Shown here: positions 26,028-34,593 of the stretch, piece by piece
Position numbering within the stretch: position 1 is the first letter of the stretch
How the letters are laid out: every line of letters begins with the position of its first letter
Source: Pseudomonadota bacterium
GTDB lineage: Bacteria > Pseudomonadota > Gammaproteobacteria > Burkholderiales > Burkholderiaceae_C
Direction of reading: 5' to 3'
Assembly (NCBI GenBank): GCA_021845505.1
Contig: JAJZVU010000023.1
Span: forward strand, 1 to 56,467
Length of the DNA stretch: 56,467 nucleotides
Made by a program: the position numbers and the translations under genes
Notes under the pieces: model-generated
Told to the model about the DNA's origin: nothing
The model's input: only the letters and a program-made list of their open reading frames with translations
Database searches by the model: none

Positions 26028-26975
26028 ATGCGGGTGCATGGGCAGCCTTCGTCTGGCGCGGTGGATGGCCCGGCGGCCAACCCGCCGCGTATCCGCATTC
26101 GTACCGACGCCGGCAGGGTCGTTCCGTATTTCGACGCACCTCCGGTCGAATGCGGGGGGGTCGACGGCAGCTATGTGCTCGAGCGCAGGCGGGTCGAGCC
26201 CGGCAGCCTGTCCGCCCACACCTTCGACGAGCACGTGATGATGCTGCCGCTGGGAACGCAGGCGGTGCGTTTCGACAGTCGGCTGGACGGGCGCGCGCTG
26301 CGCGGACTGGTCGAGCCCGGAAGGTTGCGCTTCCTGGCACGGGGCGACAGCCTGGCCACGAGTTGGTACGGCCCCATCGATGCGCTGTTCCTCACCCTGT
26401 CCACCGGGCTGTTCACCCAGGCGCTGGGCGAGGCCGCGCGGGGCAGCCGAACCCGACTCGCGTCGCGCATCCCCCCGCACGAGGACCAGGTGCTGGCCCA
26501 CCTGCTGCTCGCGCTGCAGGCCTTCGTCTGCGGCCAGCGCACCAGCGGGCGGCTGTTCGAGCAATCGCTGCTGACCTCGATCGCGCACCGCATGGTCACG
26601 GCCTACGCCGCGGGGCGCGGCAAGGAAGCGCGCGGGCCTTCGCTGCCGGCGTGGAAGCTCAAGCGCCTGACCGACTACATCCACGACCGTCTGGGCGACG
26701 AACTGAGCCTGCTCGACCTGGCGCGTCTCGCGGACATGAGTCCCTACCACCTGGCCAGGGCGTTTCGCCATGGCACCGGCAACACCCTGTGGCGCTACGT
26801 GCTGGAGTGCCGCGCCAGGCGGGCGCAGCAGGCGATCGCGGCCCATCCGCAGGCCATGCTGTCGGAGGTCGCGTCGGCCTGCGGCTTCGACTCCTATTCC
26901 CAGTTCGTCGCCATCTTCCGCCGCTTCCACGGGATGCTCCCCAGCGAATACCGTCGCTCGCTGTCTCGCCGCTGA
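26028..26975 (+). CDS. AraC-family transcriptional regulator
   Basis: 315-residue activator. The C-terminal AraC double helix-turn-helix is clear from about residue 210: LSLLDLARLADMSPYHLARAF, then SEVASACGFDSYSQFVAIFRRFHGMLPSEYR. The N-terminal part looks like a cupin-type ligand domain without a recognised ligand. ATG 26028 follows GGGCG only; an open frame extends 27 codons upstream into the repeat-rich leader. It lies after sorAB on the same strand and may regulate it. Confidence 0.85.
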   Translation: MRVHGQPSSGAVDGPAANPPRIRIRTDAGRVVPYFDAPPVECGGVDGSYVLERRRVEPGSLSAHTFDEHVMMLPLGTQAVRFDSRLDGRALRGLVEPGRLRFLARGDSLATSWYGPIDALFLTLSTGLFTQALGEAARGSRTRLASRIPPHEDQVLAHLLLALQAFVCGQRTSGRLFEQSLLTSIAHRMVTAYAAGRGKEARGPSLPAWKLKRLTDYIHDRLGDELSLLDLARLADMSPYHLARAFRHGTGNTLWRYVLECRARRAQQAIAAHPQAMLSEVASACGFDSYSQFVAIFRRFHGMLPSEYRRSLSRR

Positions 26976-27037
26976 CCGGCTCCCGGCGGCGCCCGGGGAG
27001 CGCGCCATGTCGCGTCGCGCGGGCCGTGGCGACAGCT

Positions 27038-27080
27038 CTGCGGCCGGCCCGACGGCTCACGCGGGCCGCAGCGCTTTTTT
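27038..27080 (+). terminator. Rho-independent terminator after the AraC gene
   Basis: An 8-bp GC-rich stem CTGCGGCC (27038-27045) / GGCCGCAG (27064-27071) is followed three bases later by six T residues (27075-27080), the clearest intrinsic terminator in the window. It ends transcription between the AraC gene and the lipoprotein gene, within a 215-bp gap otherwise lacking recognisable features. Confidence 0.72.
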
Positions 27081-27190
27081 GGGCAAGAAATCCAAGTCCG
27101 GCGCAAGAGTCCGCAACTCCCGCGAAGGGGGCCACCCTAGGATCGACCGCAGCGAATCGCCCCCGCAAGGCGGCTCAGGAGACCAGGACC

Positions 27191-29056
27191 ATGCGCAACC
27201 CGACCCGAGGATGGGCCCGCCTGCTCGCGGCAGCGGCCACCAGCATCGCCCTTGCATCGTGCGGAGGCGGCGGAGGAGGAGGCGCAGTCGGCCCCACCTC
27301 GTCCACCTCGCTCAGCGGCGTGGCCGCGACCGGCGCGCCGATCACCGGAGGCGGCAGCGGCACGATGAACGGCGTGGTCACGCTGAAGGATTCGTCGTCG
27401 CCCGCCAGGACCGTGACCACCGCGACCGATGGCACCGGCCACTACGCGTTCACCTCGGCGCAGTTGCAGGGGCTGACCCCGCCGTTCATGCTGCAGATCC
27501 AGTACAAGCTGGGTGGCGTCGATTATTCGCTGGCCTCGGCGGCGACCGCGGCCGACCTCGGCAACGGCAGCGCGACCATCGACATCACCCCGCTGACCGA
27601 CCTGGTCATCGCCAACCTCGGCCACCAGCTCGCTGCGACCATCTTCGCCAACGGCAACTACTCCAGCCTGCTGACCCCGGCGGCGCTTGCGGCCGGCGTG
27701 ACCGCGCTCGACAACGAACTGCAGCCGATCCTGGCGCAGCAGGGCGTGAGCGCAAGCGTCGACCTGCTGCACCAGGCCTTCACCGCCAACGGCACGGGGC
27801 TCGACGCGGTGCTCGACAGCCTGCACGTGACCATCGACCCGAGTACCGGCAGCGAGATCCTCACCAACACCACCACCGGGCAGTCGGTCAGCGGCACGTT
27901 GAGCAACCCGCCGAGCTCGCCGCTGCCGGCCGGCTCGACCAACAACGTCAGCGACCTGCAGGCGATCACCACGACCTTCAACGACCTGGGCGCGCTGCTG
28001 GCCACCGCGCCGTCGGCGACGTCCAGTGCGCTGCTGTCGTACTTCGACCCGAACCACTTCCTGCAGGACGGCCAGGGGCTGAGCGCCTTCCTGCAGAACA
28101 TCACGACCCAGCCGCTGGTGGCCGGCGGGGCGTTGACCTTTTCCGACATCGAACTGCTCCCGGTGCCGTCGCGCGTGAGCACCGTGCCGACCGGAGCGAG
28201 CGCGTATAAGGTCGTCTTCACGGTGCTCGAGGACACCGAGCCCAACAGCCGCAGCTCGTTCATCGTCTACAAGGATGCGCAGGGAAGCTGGCTGATCCTG
28301 GGCAACCAGAAGATCGCGCGCGCCGCGATCATGAGCACCAACGCCAGCGTCACCGGGGCGCTGTGCGCGGGCCTCGACGTCGAGATCGAGGACAGGGCTG
28401 CGATCGGCCTGACCTACGCCGTGGTCACAGGCCCGCAGTTGCCCGCCGGCGGGGAACTGTATTTCGCCACCGGCAACGGCGGTCCGATGCAGCTCGCAGC
28501 GGGCGGGCCCGGCACCTACGCCGGCACCGCGACGCAGACGCTGCAGAGCACCCTGGCGAGCGGCTGCTCGCAGTCGATCGCGGGGCAGGTCGTGCCGTTC
28601 AGTGATACGCAGATCGCCGCGATGAGCGTTCCCGCGACCTACACCATCCAGCTATACACTGGATCCAGCCCCGCCACCGACACGCCGGTCGCGACCTACC
28701 ACCCCACGCTGACGGCGTTGCCGCTGACCTCGACCCAGGCCGGCGCGGCCGACTTCGCCAGCGGGATCACCGGCAGCCCGGCACCCGCGTCGGTGCTCGC
28801 CAGCGGCGGAACGCTCAACGTCGCCTGGAGCGCGCCGAGCGCCGGCGGGCTCTACGCCAACAACCTCAATCTGTACGGGTGCGCGACACTGGCGGGCCAG
28901 ACGGCCTGCAACAACTACAACCAGCAGCTGGTCCCGGGCCAGGTCGCCGCGACCTTGAGCATCAGCGCGGCGCCATCCGGGTCGACGTTCGCCGGAGCGG
29001 GCCTGCAGCTGACCTACTTCGACAGCCTGTTCCGCCAGTACTGGACCTCGCCTTGA
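27191..29056 (+). CDS. large putative lipoprotein of unknown function
   Basis: 621 residues with a type II signal: a hydrophobic stretch then LASC at residues about 21-24, so Cys would be lipidated, followed by a Gly-rich linker. The mature protein is Thr/Ser/Ala-rich with few charged residues. Residues about 40-110 read like a carboxypeptidase-regulatory/big-type beta-sandwich (GVVTLKDSSSPARTVTT...GHYAF), commonly seen in outer-membrane or surface proteins. I do not recognise the rest; the C-terminal third looks like another beta domain with paired cysteines. Preceded by its own terminator-bounded gap, so probably a single-gene unit. Confidence 0.7.
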   Translation: MRNPTRGWARLLAAAATSIALASCGGGGGGGAVGPTSSTSLSGVAATGAPITGGGSGTMNGVVTLKDSSSPARTVTTATDGTGHYAFTSAQLQGLTPPFMLQIQYKLGGVDYSLASAATAADLGNGSATIDITPLTDLVIANLGHQLAATIFANGNYSSLLTPAALAAGVTALDNELQPILAQQGVSASVDLLHQAFTANGTGLDAVLDSLHVTIDPSTGSEILTNTTTGQSVSGTLSNPPSSPLPAGSTNNVSDLQAITTTFNDLGALLATAPSATSSALLSYFDPNHFLQDGQGLSAFLQNITTQPLVAGGALTFSDIELLPVPSRVSTVPTGASAYKVVFTVLEDTEPNSRSSFIVYKDAQGSWLILGNQKIARAAIMSTNASVTGALCAGLDVEIEDRAAIGLTYAVVTGPQLPAGGELYFATGNGGPMQLAAGGPGTYAGTATQTLQSTLASGCSQSIAGQVVPFSDTQIAAMSVPATYTIQLYTGSSPATDTPVATYHPTLTALPLTSTQAGAADFASGITGSPAPASVLASGGTLNVAWSAPSAGGLYANNLNLYGCATLAGQTACNNYNQQLVPGQVAATLSISAAPSGSTFAGAGLQLTYFDSLFRQYWTSP

Positions 29057-29063
29057 GCCGATC

Positions 29064-29093
29064 GGCGCCGCGCCGGCTCAGCCGCGCGGCGCC
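29064..29093. terminator. hairpin between convergent lipoprotein and GFA genes
   Basis: Inverted repeat GGCGCCGCG (29064-29072) / CGCGGCGCC (29085-29093), with inner CGGC/GCCG pairing, gives a near-continuous 13-bp stem around the GFA stop codon. Probable bidirectional terminator; no T-run. Confidence 0.5.
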
Positions 29094-29500
29094 GGCGGCG
29101 CGGGCTGGCCGGCGACCCGCTCGAGGCCCGGGTCGAGGCAGGCCCACGCGGGCGCGCTGGCGGCCCAGATGTTCGCGCCGGGCTTCACCGACGACGGGTC
29201 GTCCAGCGTGCCGGCTCGCACGACGGTGTACAGCGGCCGCCCGGACGAGTCGGAGAACAGGTGGCAGCCGCAGGCCGGGCAGAAGCGTCGGGTGATGCGG
29301 TTGCCGCTGTCGGCGGTGCCGGTGTGCGAGGCGATGGCGCCCTGCACCTGCAGCGCAGCGGCCGGCACCACCACGTTGACCGTCCCGTTGCCGGCGATGC
29401 GCTGGCAGTCGCGGCACCAGCAGATGCGGGTGAACAAGGGCTCGGCGTCGATGCGGTAGCGCACCGCGCCGCACAGACAGCCACCGCTGCGGTCGCTCAT
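29078..29500 (-). CDS. GFA/CENP-V-family zinc protein
   Basis: 140 residues. The zinc-ligand pattern of the glutathione-dependent formaldehyde-activating (GFA) family is intact: GGCLCGAVRY near the N-terminus, ICWCRDCQR, and FCPACGCH. Most GFA-family proteins are not proven formaldehyde enzymes and their role is uncertain. ATG 29500 begins the canonical fold. Followed 54 bp upstream on the same strand by a cysteine hydrolase; no evident pathway link. Confidence 0.85.
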   Translation of the reverse strand: MSDRSGGCLCGAVRYRIDAEPLFTRICWCRDCQRIAGNGTVNVVVPAAALQVQGAIASHTGTADSGNRITRRFCPACGCHLFSDSSGRPLYTVVRAGTLDDPSSVKPGANIWAASAPAWACLDPGLERVAGQPAPPAPRG

Positions 29501-29554
29501 GGTCGTTCCTCGTCGGGTCGGTTGGGGTCGATCGCCGGGCCAGCGGCAGCGGGC

Positions 29555-30109
29555 TCAGGCCCGCTGCACGGCGTCGGCCACGCCGCAGATGCTGGCGAAG
29601 CGCCCGCGCAGCACCGCCGCGGTGCGGCGCACGATGTCGTCGGCGGCCAGCACCGAGCCGTCGGGCTGGGGCATGTCGAAAGTCAGCGTCGCCTCGGGCA
29701 CGAAGTCGACCTCCCAGCCGAGGTCGGAGGCGTGGCGGGCGGTGGTCTCGCAGCATTGTTCGGTGCGGATGCCGCTGACGATCAGCCTGCGCAACCCGTT
29801 GCGCACCAGCCAGACGTCCAGCCCGGTTCCGACCAGCGCGCTGTGGCGCGACTTCACGAACTCGGCAGCCGGGTCGGCGCGCGTCAGGCCGTCGAGCGGC
29901 CGGACATGGCCGGATGCGCGGGAAAAGGGGTTGTCGGGGCGTTCGGGGCCGTCGGCGTGCAGCACCCGCAGCACCGGGATGCCCCGCGCCACGCAGCCTT
30001 CGAGCAGGGCGTTCTGCGCCGCCAGGTAGGGGGCGAAGCGAGCGGGGCTGAAGTAGTCGCGGTGGCGGAACGATTCCTGGGCGTCGATCACGAGCAGGCA
30101 GGTGGTCAC
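29555..30109 (-). CDS. isochorismatase-family cysteine hydrolase
   Basis: 184 residues with the Rossmann-like isochorismatase fold. The catalytic triad is visible: Asp9 in LLVIDAQ, Lys86 in FVKSRHSA and Cys119 in GIRTEQCCETTA. Such enzymes hydrolyse amides (nicotinamide, carbamoyl-sarcosine, biuret) or isochorismate; the absence of extra domains and the short length favour an amidase-like role. Divergent from the adenylating enzyme across a 162-bp gap in which no clear site is visible. Confidence 0.85.
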   Translation of the reverse strand: MTTCLLVIDAQESFRHRDYFSPARFAPYLAAQNALLEGCVARGIPVLRVLHADGPERPDNPFSRASGHVRPLDGLTRADPAAEFVKSRHSALVGTGLDVWLVRNGLRRLIVSGIRTEQCCETTARHASDLGWEVDFVPEATLTFDMPQPDGSVLAADDIVRRTAAVLRGRFASICGVADAVQRA

Positions 30110-30271
30110 GGCATTCTCCTCGGGCCAGGCTGCATTGTGCTTGTTCGCGCTGCGGCGCGCAGCCGTGCATCAACCCCCCGGCGGGTCAAGTTCGCGCAGC
30201 CTGCGTGTCGGCGCCGCGCGACGGGCGACCGAGAATTCCGGCATGGGAAACATGCGTGCAGGCATCGTGCC

Positions 30272-31693
30272 GTGGTGACCGTGTGCCAGGTCTTCGACCC
30301 GCTGGACAGCGCGCTGCTCGCGCTGCAGGCAGCCGCCGCCGGCGGCTGCGCCGAGCCGGGATTGCGCAACTTGCGTCAGCAGCGCCTGGCCGGGCTGCTG
30401 CGCGCCTGCCAGGCGCGCTCGCCGCTTTACCGCCGCTGGCTGCAGGGCGTGGAGCCGTCGCGCGCGCGGCTGCAGGATCTGCCGGTCGGGCAGCGCCACG
30501 TGCTGATGGAGCATTTCGACGAATGGGTCGCCGACCCCCGGCTGCGGCTGCGCGAACTGCGCGACTTCGTCGCCGACCCGCTGCGCATCGGCGAGCCCTA
30601 CGCCGGGCGCTACCTGGTCTGGCACAGCTCGGGGACCAGCGGCGAGCCCGGGATGTTCGTGCAGGATGCGCACGCGATGGCGGTGTACGACGCATTGGAA
30701 TGGGTGCGCGGTCCCTGGGCGCGCCTGGCCCCGGAACTGTGCAACCTGCAGCGCAAGCTCCTGCTGGTGGGCGCGACCGAGGAACACTTCGCCAGCACCG
30801 TGGCGACCGCGCGGCTGCGCCGGATCAACCCCTGGCTGGCCACGCAGCTGCGTTCGCTGTCGCTGCTGCTACCTCCGGCGGAACTCAGGCGGGCCATCGA
30901 GCGCCTGCAGCCCACCGTGCTGGCGACCTTTCCCAGCGTCGCTCTGCAACTCGCCGAGGAGCGCAGCGCGGGTCGGCTGGACGTGGCGCTGCGCGAGGTC
31001 TGGGTCGGCGGCGAGACGCTGAGCCCGGCCACGCGGCGCTTTGTCGAGCGCAGTTTCGGCTGCCCGGTGCGCAACAGCTACGGCGCCTCCGAATTCCTGT
31101 CCATCGCGTCGCCATGCGCCCACGGGGCGATGCACCTGAACGCCGACTGGGTGATCCTGGAGCCGCTGGACGAGCACGGGCGCGCCGCCGTCGCGGGCAG
31201 CGAGGGCAGGTCGGTGCTGCTGACCAACCTGGCCAACCACGTGCAGCCGCTGCTGCGCTACCAGATGTCCGACCGCGTCAGCATCAGCCCGCAGCGCTGC
31301 GCCTGCGGGTCGGCGCTGCCGGTGATCACCGTGCACGGCCGCGACGACGAGGTGCTGCACCTGCCGGCGCCAGGCGGCGGCGCGCTCGCGGTATCGCCGC
31401 TGGCGATCACCACCATCGTCGAGGAGCGCGCCGGCCTGCTGGATTACCAGGTCGTGCAGACCGCCGCCGACCGGCTGGTCGTGGGTTGCCGCGGGCGCGA
31501 CACCTCGACGCTGCGCAGGCTGGCGCGCGCCGTGCGGCAATTGCAGTCGTGGCTGGACAGCCTGGGTGTCGCCGACGTGCGGGTCCGCGGCGACGCCGAG
31601 CGCGCCATCGAACTGGCCGCCGGCGGCAAGGTGCCGCGGGTGCTGGCGCTGCGGGCGGCGCGACGCGTCGGCGCGAGCGCTGCCGGCACCTGA
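30272..31693 (+). CDS. F390-synthetase-related / PaaK-like adenylate-forming enzyme
   Basis: About 473 residues of the ANL superfamily. The ATP-binding loop is HSSGTSGEPG (about residue 115), the A5-like motif is YGASEF, and a late QRCACGSALPVITVHGRDDEVL block with Cys pair resembles phenylacetate-CoA ligase and F390-synthetase-related proteins. It would activate an acid or a cofactor with AMP; substrate unknown. GTG 30272 is favoured because GCAGG sits 9 bp upstream and the family start LDSALLALQA follows. A Prim-Pol gene starts 28 bp after its stop on the same strand. Confidence 0.75.
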   Translation: MVTVCQVFDPLDSALLALQAAAAGGCAEPGLRNLRQQRLAGLLRACQARSPLYRRWLQGVEPSRARLQDLPVGQRHVLMEHFDEWVADPRLRLRELRDFVADPLRIGEPYAGRYLVWHSSGTSGEPGMFVQDAHAMAVYDALEWVRGPWARLAPELCNLQRKLLLVGATEEHFASTVATARLRRINPWLATQLRSLSLLLPPAELRRAIERLQPTVLATFPSVALQLAEERSAGRLDVALREVWVGGETLSPATRRFVERSFGCPVRNSYGASEFLSIASPCAHGAMHLNADWVILEPLDEHGRAAVAGSEGRSVLLTNLANHVQPLLRYQMSDRVSISPQRCACGSALPVITVHGRDDEVLHLPAPGGGALAVSPLAITTIVEERAGLLDYQVVQTAADRLVVGCRGRDTSTLRRLARAVRQLQSWLDSLGVADVRVRGDAERAIELAAGGKVPRVLALRAARRVGASAAGT

Positions 31694-31721
31694 GCGGGCC
31701 CGGAGCCGAGGGAGCCGCGCG

Positions 31722-32537
31722 ATGCAGCAGGTGCCACAGGTGCCACAGGTGCCGCAGATGCCAAAGGTGCAGCGGGTGCAGCAGGAAGTCGCCGAGGCCG
31801 CGCTGCGCTACCTGGAGGCCGGCTGGTCGGTGCTGCCGCTGCGCGCGGGGGACAAGCGGCCGCTGATCCGCTGGCAGGAGCTGCAGGCGCGGCATCCGTC
31901 GCGGGCCACGGTGGCGGGCTGGTTCGCGCAATGGCCCCACGCCAACATCGGCGTTGTCACCGGGGCGATTTCGCGGCTGGTGGTGCTGGACGTCGATCCC
32001 AGGCATGGTGGCGATGCGTCGCTGCGCGACCTGCAGACCCACTTCGGCGCACTGCCCGCGACCGTCGAGGCGCGCACCGGCGGCGGCGGACGCCACCTGT
32101 ACTTCGCCCATCCGGGAGGCCTGGTGCGCAACCACGCCGGGCTGGCGCAGGGAATCGACCTGCGCGGCGACGGCGGCTATGTGGTGGCGCCGCCGTCGCT
32201 GCACCCCAGCGGGCTGCGCTACGCGTGGAAGACGGGCTGCGCGCCGGAGGATCTTCCCGTCGCGCAACTGCCGGGCTGGCTGTCGCGCTGGTTCGGCCTG
32301 CGCACCGGCCGCAGCCGGGCCGACTGGCGGCAACTGGTGCACGAGGGCGTCGCGCAGGGACAGCGCAACTCGACCATCGCCGCGTTGAGCGGCCACCTGC
32401 TCTGGCACGGAGTCGATCCCGAGATCGCGCTGGAGTTGCTGCTGGCATGGAACCGCATGCGCTGCCTGCCGCCGCTGGACGACGCGGAAGTGGCGCAGGT
32501 CGTCTCCAGCATCACCCGCTTGCACGAGCAGGGTTGA
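31722..32537 (+). CDS. stand-alone bifunctional primase-polymerase (Prim-Pol) with PriCT domain
   Basis: 271 residues. Residues about 20-190 match the Prim-Pol (AEP) fold: WSVLPLRAGDKRPL, the metal-binding LDVDPRHGG, then GGGRHLYF and VAPPSLHPSG. The C-terminal part (NSTIAALSGHLLWHG...EVAQVVSSI) is a primase C-terminal (PriCT) domain. Such proteins normally belong to plasmids, phages or integrated elements, but no helicase, integrase or phage gene is nearby. The first ~20 codons are a degenerate 9-base repeat (CAG GTG CCA) giving Gln-Val-Pro units. Confidence 0.82.
   Translation: MQQVPQVPQVPQMPKVQRVQQEVAEAALRYLEAGWSVLPLRAGDKRPLIRWQELQARHPSRATVAGWFAQWPHANIGVVTGAISRLVVLDVDPRHGGDASLRDLQTHFGALPATVEARTGGGGRHLYFAHPGGLVRNHAGLAQGIDLRGDGGYVVAPPSLHPSGLRYAWKTGCAPEDLPVAQLPGWLSRWFGLRTGRSRADWRQLVHEGVAQGQRNSTIAALSGHLLWHGVDPEIALELLLAWNRMRCLPPLDDAEVAQVVSSITRLHEQG
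31728..31781 (+). repeat. degenerate 9-bp tandem repeat in the Prim-Pol N-terminus
   Basis: About five to six units of CAGGTGCCA, the first two exact and the later ones diverged, encode a Gln-Val-Pro-rich head of the Prim-Pol protein. The length is a multiple of 3, so copy-number change would keep frame. Confidence 0.75.
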
Positions 32538-32626
32538 CGGCATGGCAGGCCGGGCACGCCGGCCCTTATGATCGACGGTTGCAGGCGGCTTGCGGCCTGC
32601 GCGCCCGCCGGGCCTGCCCCACTGCG

Positions 32627-33367
32627 ATGAGCTGGACTTCCCTGTACGTACTGTCGATCGTCTTTGTCGCCACGCTGATCCGTTCCACCTTCGGGTTCGG
32701 CGAGGCGCTGTTCGCGGTCCCGCTGCTCGCGCTGCGCATACCGCTGCAGGTGGCGACCCCGTTGGTCACGCTGCTGTCGATCACCATCGCCGGCAGCATC
32801 GTGCTGCAGGACTTTCGCCAGATCCACCTGCGCAGCAGCGGCGGCCTGCTGCTGCCGTCGCTGCTGGGCATCCCGCTGGGCCTGCTGCTGCTGACCAGTC
32901 CGCTCCAGCTGCTGGTGAAAATCCTGCTGGCGCTGGTGATCATCGGTTTCGCGGGTTTTTCGCTGATCGGCCGCTTGCCTCCGGAACTCAAGACCGACAA
33001 GCTCGGCTGGCTGCTGGGCTGCGGTTTCTGCGCCGGGGTGCTGGGCGCCGCCTACGGCATGAACGGCCCGCCGCTGGTGATCTACGGCACCATGCGGCGC
33101 TGGTCGGCCCAGCATTTCCGCGCCACGCTGCAGGGCTACTTCCTGCCGGCCAGCGCGCTGGGGATGCTGGGCTACTGGCTGGCCGGGCTGTGGACCGCGG
33201 CCGTCACCCACTACTACCTGACCTCGCTGCTGGTGATCATTCCCGGGGTGTGGCTGGGGCGCATGGCCAACCACCGGCTCGATCCCAGGCGCTTCCTGCG
33301 CATCGTCCACCTCGGGCTGGTCAGCGTCGGCGTGGTGCTGCTGACCCAGGCGCTGCGCGCCGCCTGA
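32627..33367 (+). CDS. TSUP-family (TauE/SafE) exporter
   Basis: 246-residue inner-membrane protein with about eight hydrophobic segments in two repeats. The family motifs RSTFGFGEALFAVPLLAL and GAAYGMNGPPLVIYG are at the start of each half. TSUP proteins export sulfite, sulfoacetate or related oxyanions, or organic acids. Because a thiol dioxygenase and sulfite dehydrogenase lie 7-9 kb away, export of a sulfur compound is attractive but unproven. ATG 32627 lacks a strong ribosome site. Confidence 0.85.
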   Translation: MSWTSLYVLSIVFVATLIRSTFGFGEALFAVPLLALRIPLQVATPLVTLLSITIAGSIVLQDFRQIHLRSSGGLLLPSLLGIPLGLLLLTSPLQLLVKILLALVIIGFAGFSLIGRLPPELKTDKLGWLLGCGFCAGVLGAAYGMNGPPLVIYGTMRRWSAQHFRATLQGYFLPASALGMLGYWLAGLWTAAVTHYYLTSLLVIIPGVWLGRMANHRLDPRRFLRIVHLGLVSVGVVLLTQALRAA

Positions 33368-33472
33368 GGACCTCGCGGCGACCCCGGCGTCGCTCGCGTC
33401 GTTCCCCTGCGGACACAGGGCAGGCCGAACCGGGCCGGGTACGCCAAAGGGCTGCTGCGCGGTCGCGCGATG

Positions 33473-33497
33473 CGTTATATTTCGTGGTGCACAACCG
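33473..33497 (+). promoter_or_regulatory. candidate ModE (Mo) box
   Basis: CGTTATAT at 33473-33480 equals the left half of the E. coli ModE operator (CGTTATAT...ACATAACG, from memory). The right half reads ACAACCG and matches only partly. It lies in a 183-bp gap, 54 bp before the ATG of a molybdate/tungstate-type binding protein; a ModE-like gene follows that. Position and neighbours support it, the weak second half does not. Confidence 0.45.
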
Positions 33498-33550
33498 TAC
33501 CCGGCGCGCGCGGCGGGCCGGCCCCACCCCCAACCCCACCGGAGTTCCCG

Positions 33551-34504
33551 ATGTCGCATCGCAGCGCAGTCCGCGTCCTGTTCCGCTGCCTCGGCCCGGC
33601 CTGGGCCGCACTGTGCCTGGGCGCCGCGTCGGCCACGTCGGCAGCGGCGGCGCAGCCGGTGCTGTCGGTGGCCTACGCCGGGTCGATGGGCGCTGTGATG
33701 GACAAGGCGCTGGGGCCGCAGATCGAGCGCAGCGCCGGCGTGCAGTTCCAGGGCCGCGGCTCCGGCGCCTACGGGCTCGCCCACCTGCTGGCCGCCCGCA
33801 AGATCACCGCCGACGTGTTCGTCTCGATCACCCCGGGGCCGATGCGCATCCTGCAGCAGGCCGGGCTGGTCGGGCAGGCGGTCCCGGTGGCCAGCACCCG
33901 GATGGTCATCGCCTACAGCCCGCAAGGTCCGCACGCCAGGCAGTTCGAGCAGGCCGCGGCGGGCAAGCTGCCGTGGTACCGGGTGCTCGAGCAGCCCGGC
34001 GTGAAGTTCGGCCGCACCGATCCGAAGACCGACCCGCAGGGCCGCAGCATCGTGTTCGCGATGCTGCTGGCCGAGCGCTACTACCGGCAGCCAGGGCTGG
34101 CGCACAGGATCCTCGGGGAATTCGGCCGCAACACCTCGCAGATCTTCGCCGAGCCGTCGCTGCTCAGCCGCCTGCAAAGCGGCCAGGTCGACGCGTCGTC
34201 GGGCTACCGCAGCGCGGTGATCTCCCACAAGCTGCCCTACATCGCGCTGCCGGCACAGGTCGACCTGGGCGACCCGTCGATGAGCCGCGACTGGTACGAC
34301 AAGGTGCACTTCTCGATCGACGGCCCCGACGGCAAGCCGCTGCGTCTGTCGACCCAGCCGCTGGTGTTCTACGCCGCGGTGCTGAACAATGCCCCCGACC
34401 CGCAGGCCGGCCGGGCCTTCCTGCGGCTGATGCAAGGCGCGGTCGGCCAACGGATGTTCCACGCCTACGGCTACAGCCGCCCGAAGGGCCCGGCGCTGCG
34501 CTGA
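33551..34504 (+). CDS. molybdate/tungstate-type periplasmic substrate-binding protein
   Basis: 317 residues with a signal peptide (cleavage near AAA, about residue 33). The mature start LSVAYAGSMGAVMDKALGPQ and the stretch GRGSGAYGLAHLLAA resemble the WtpA/ModA class, in which Ser side chains bind the oxyanion. A permease and an ATPase would be needed for import; neither is in this window. A one-domain ModE-like regulator is 89 bp downstream and a candidate Mo box is upstream, so Mo/W supply for SorA and the Mo-hydroxylase is a reasonable reading. The oxyanion specificity is not proven. Confidence 0.75.
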   Translation: MSHRSAVRVLFRCLGPAWAALCLGAASATSAAAAQPVLSVAYAGSMGAVMDKALGPQIERSAGVQFQGRGSGAYGLAHLLAARKITADVFVSITPGPMRILQQAGLVGQAVPVASTRMVIAYSPQGPHARQFEQAAAGKLPWYRVLEQPGVKFGRTDPKTDPQGRSIVFAMLLAERYYRQPGLAHRILGEFGRNTSQIFAEPSLLSRLQSGQVDASSGYRSAVISHKLPYIALPAQVDLGDPSMSRDWYDKVHFSIDGPDGKPLRLSTQPLVFYAAVLNNAPDPQAGRAFLRLMQGAVGQRMFHAYGYSRPKGPALR

Positions 34505-34593
34505 CGCGAGCGGCGCGCGGTGTTGCCGCGAAGACCGCGCGTCGCCTATGCTTGGGCGGCCGCGCCGCGGCGCCCCGCACAGGACCGCCTTGC

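Noticed and set aside
31722-32537. Integrated plasmid or phage region around the Prim-Pol gene
   Set aside because: No integrase, helicase, capsid, transposase or attachment repeats were found on either side.
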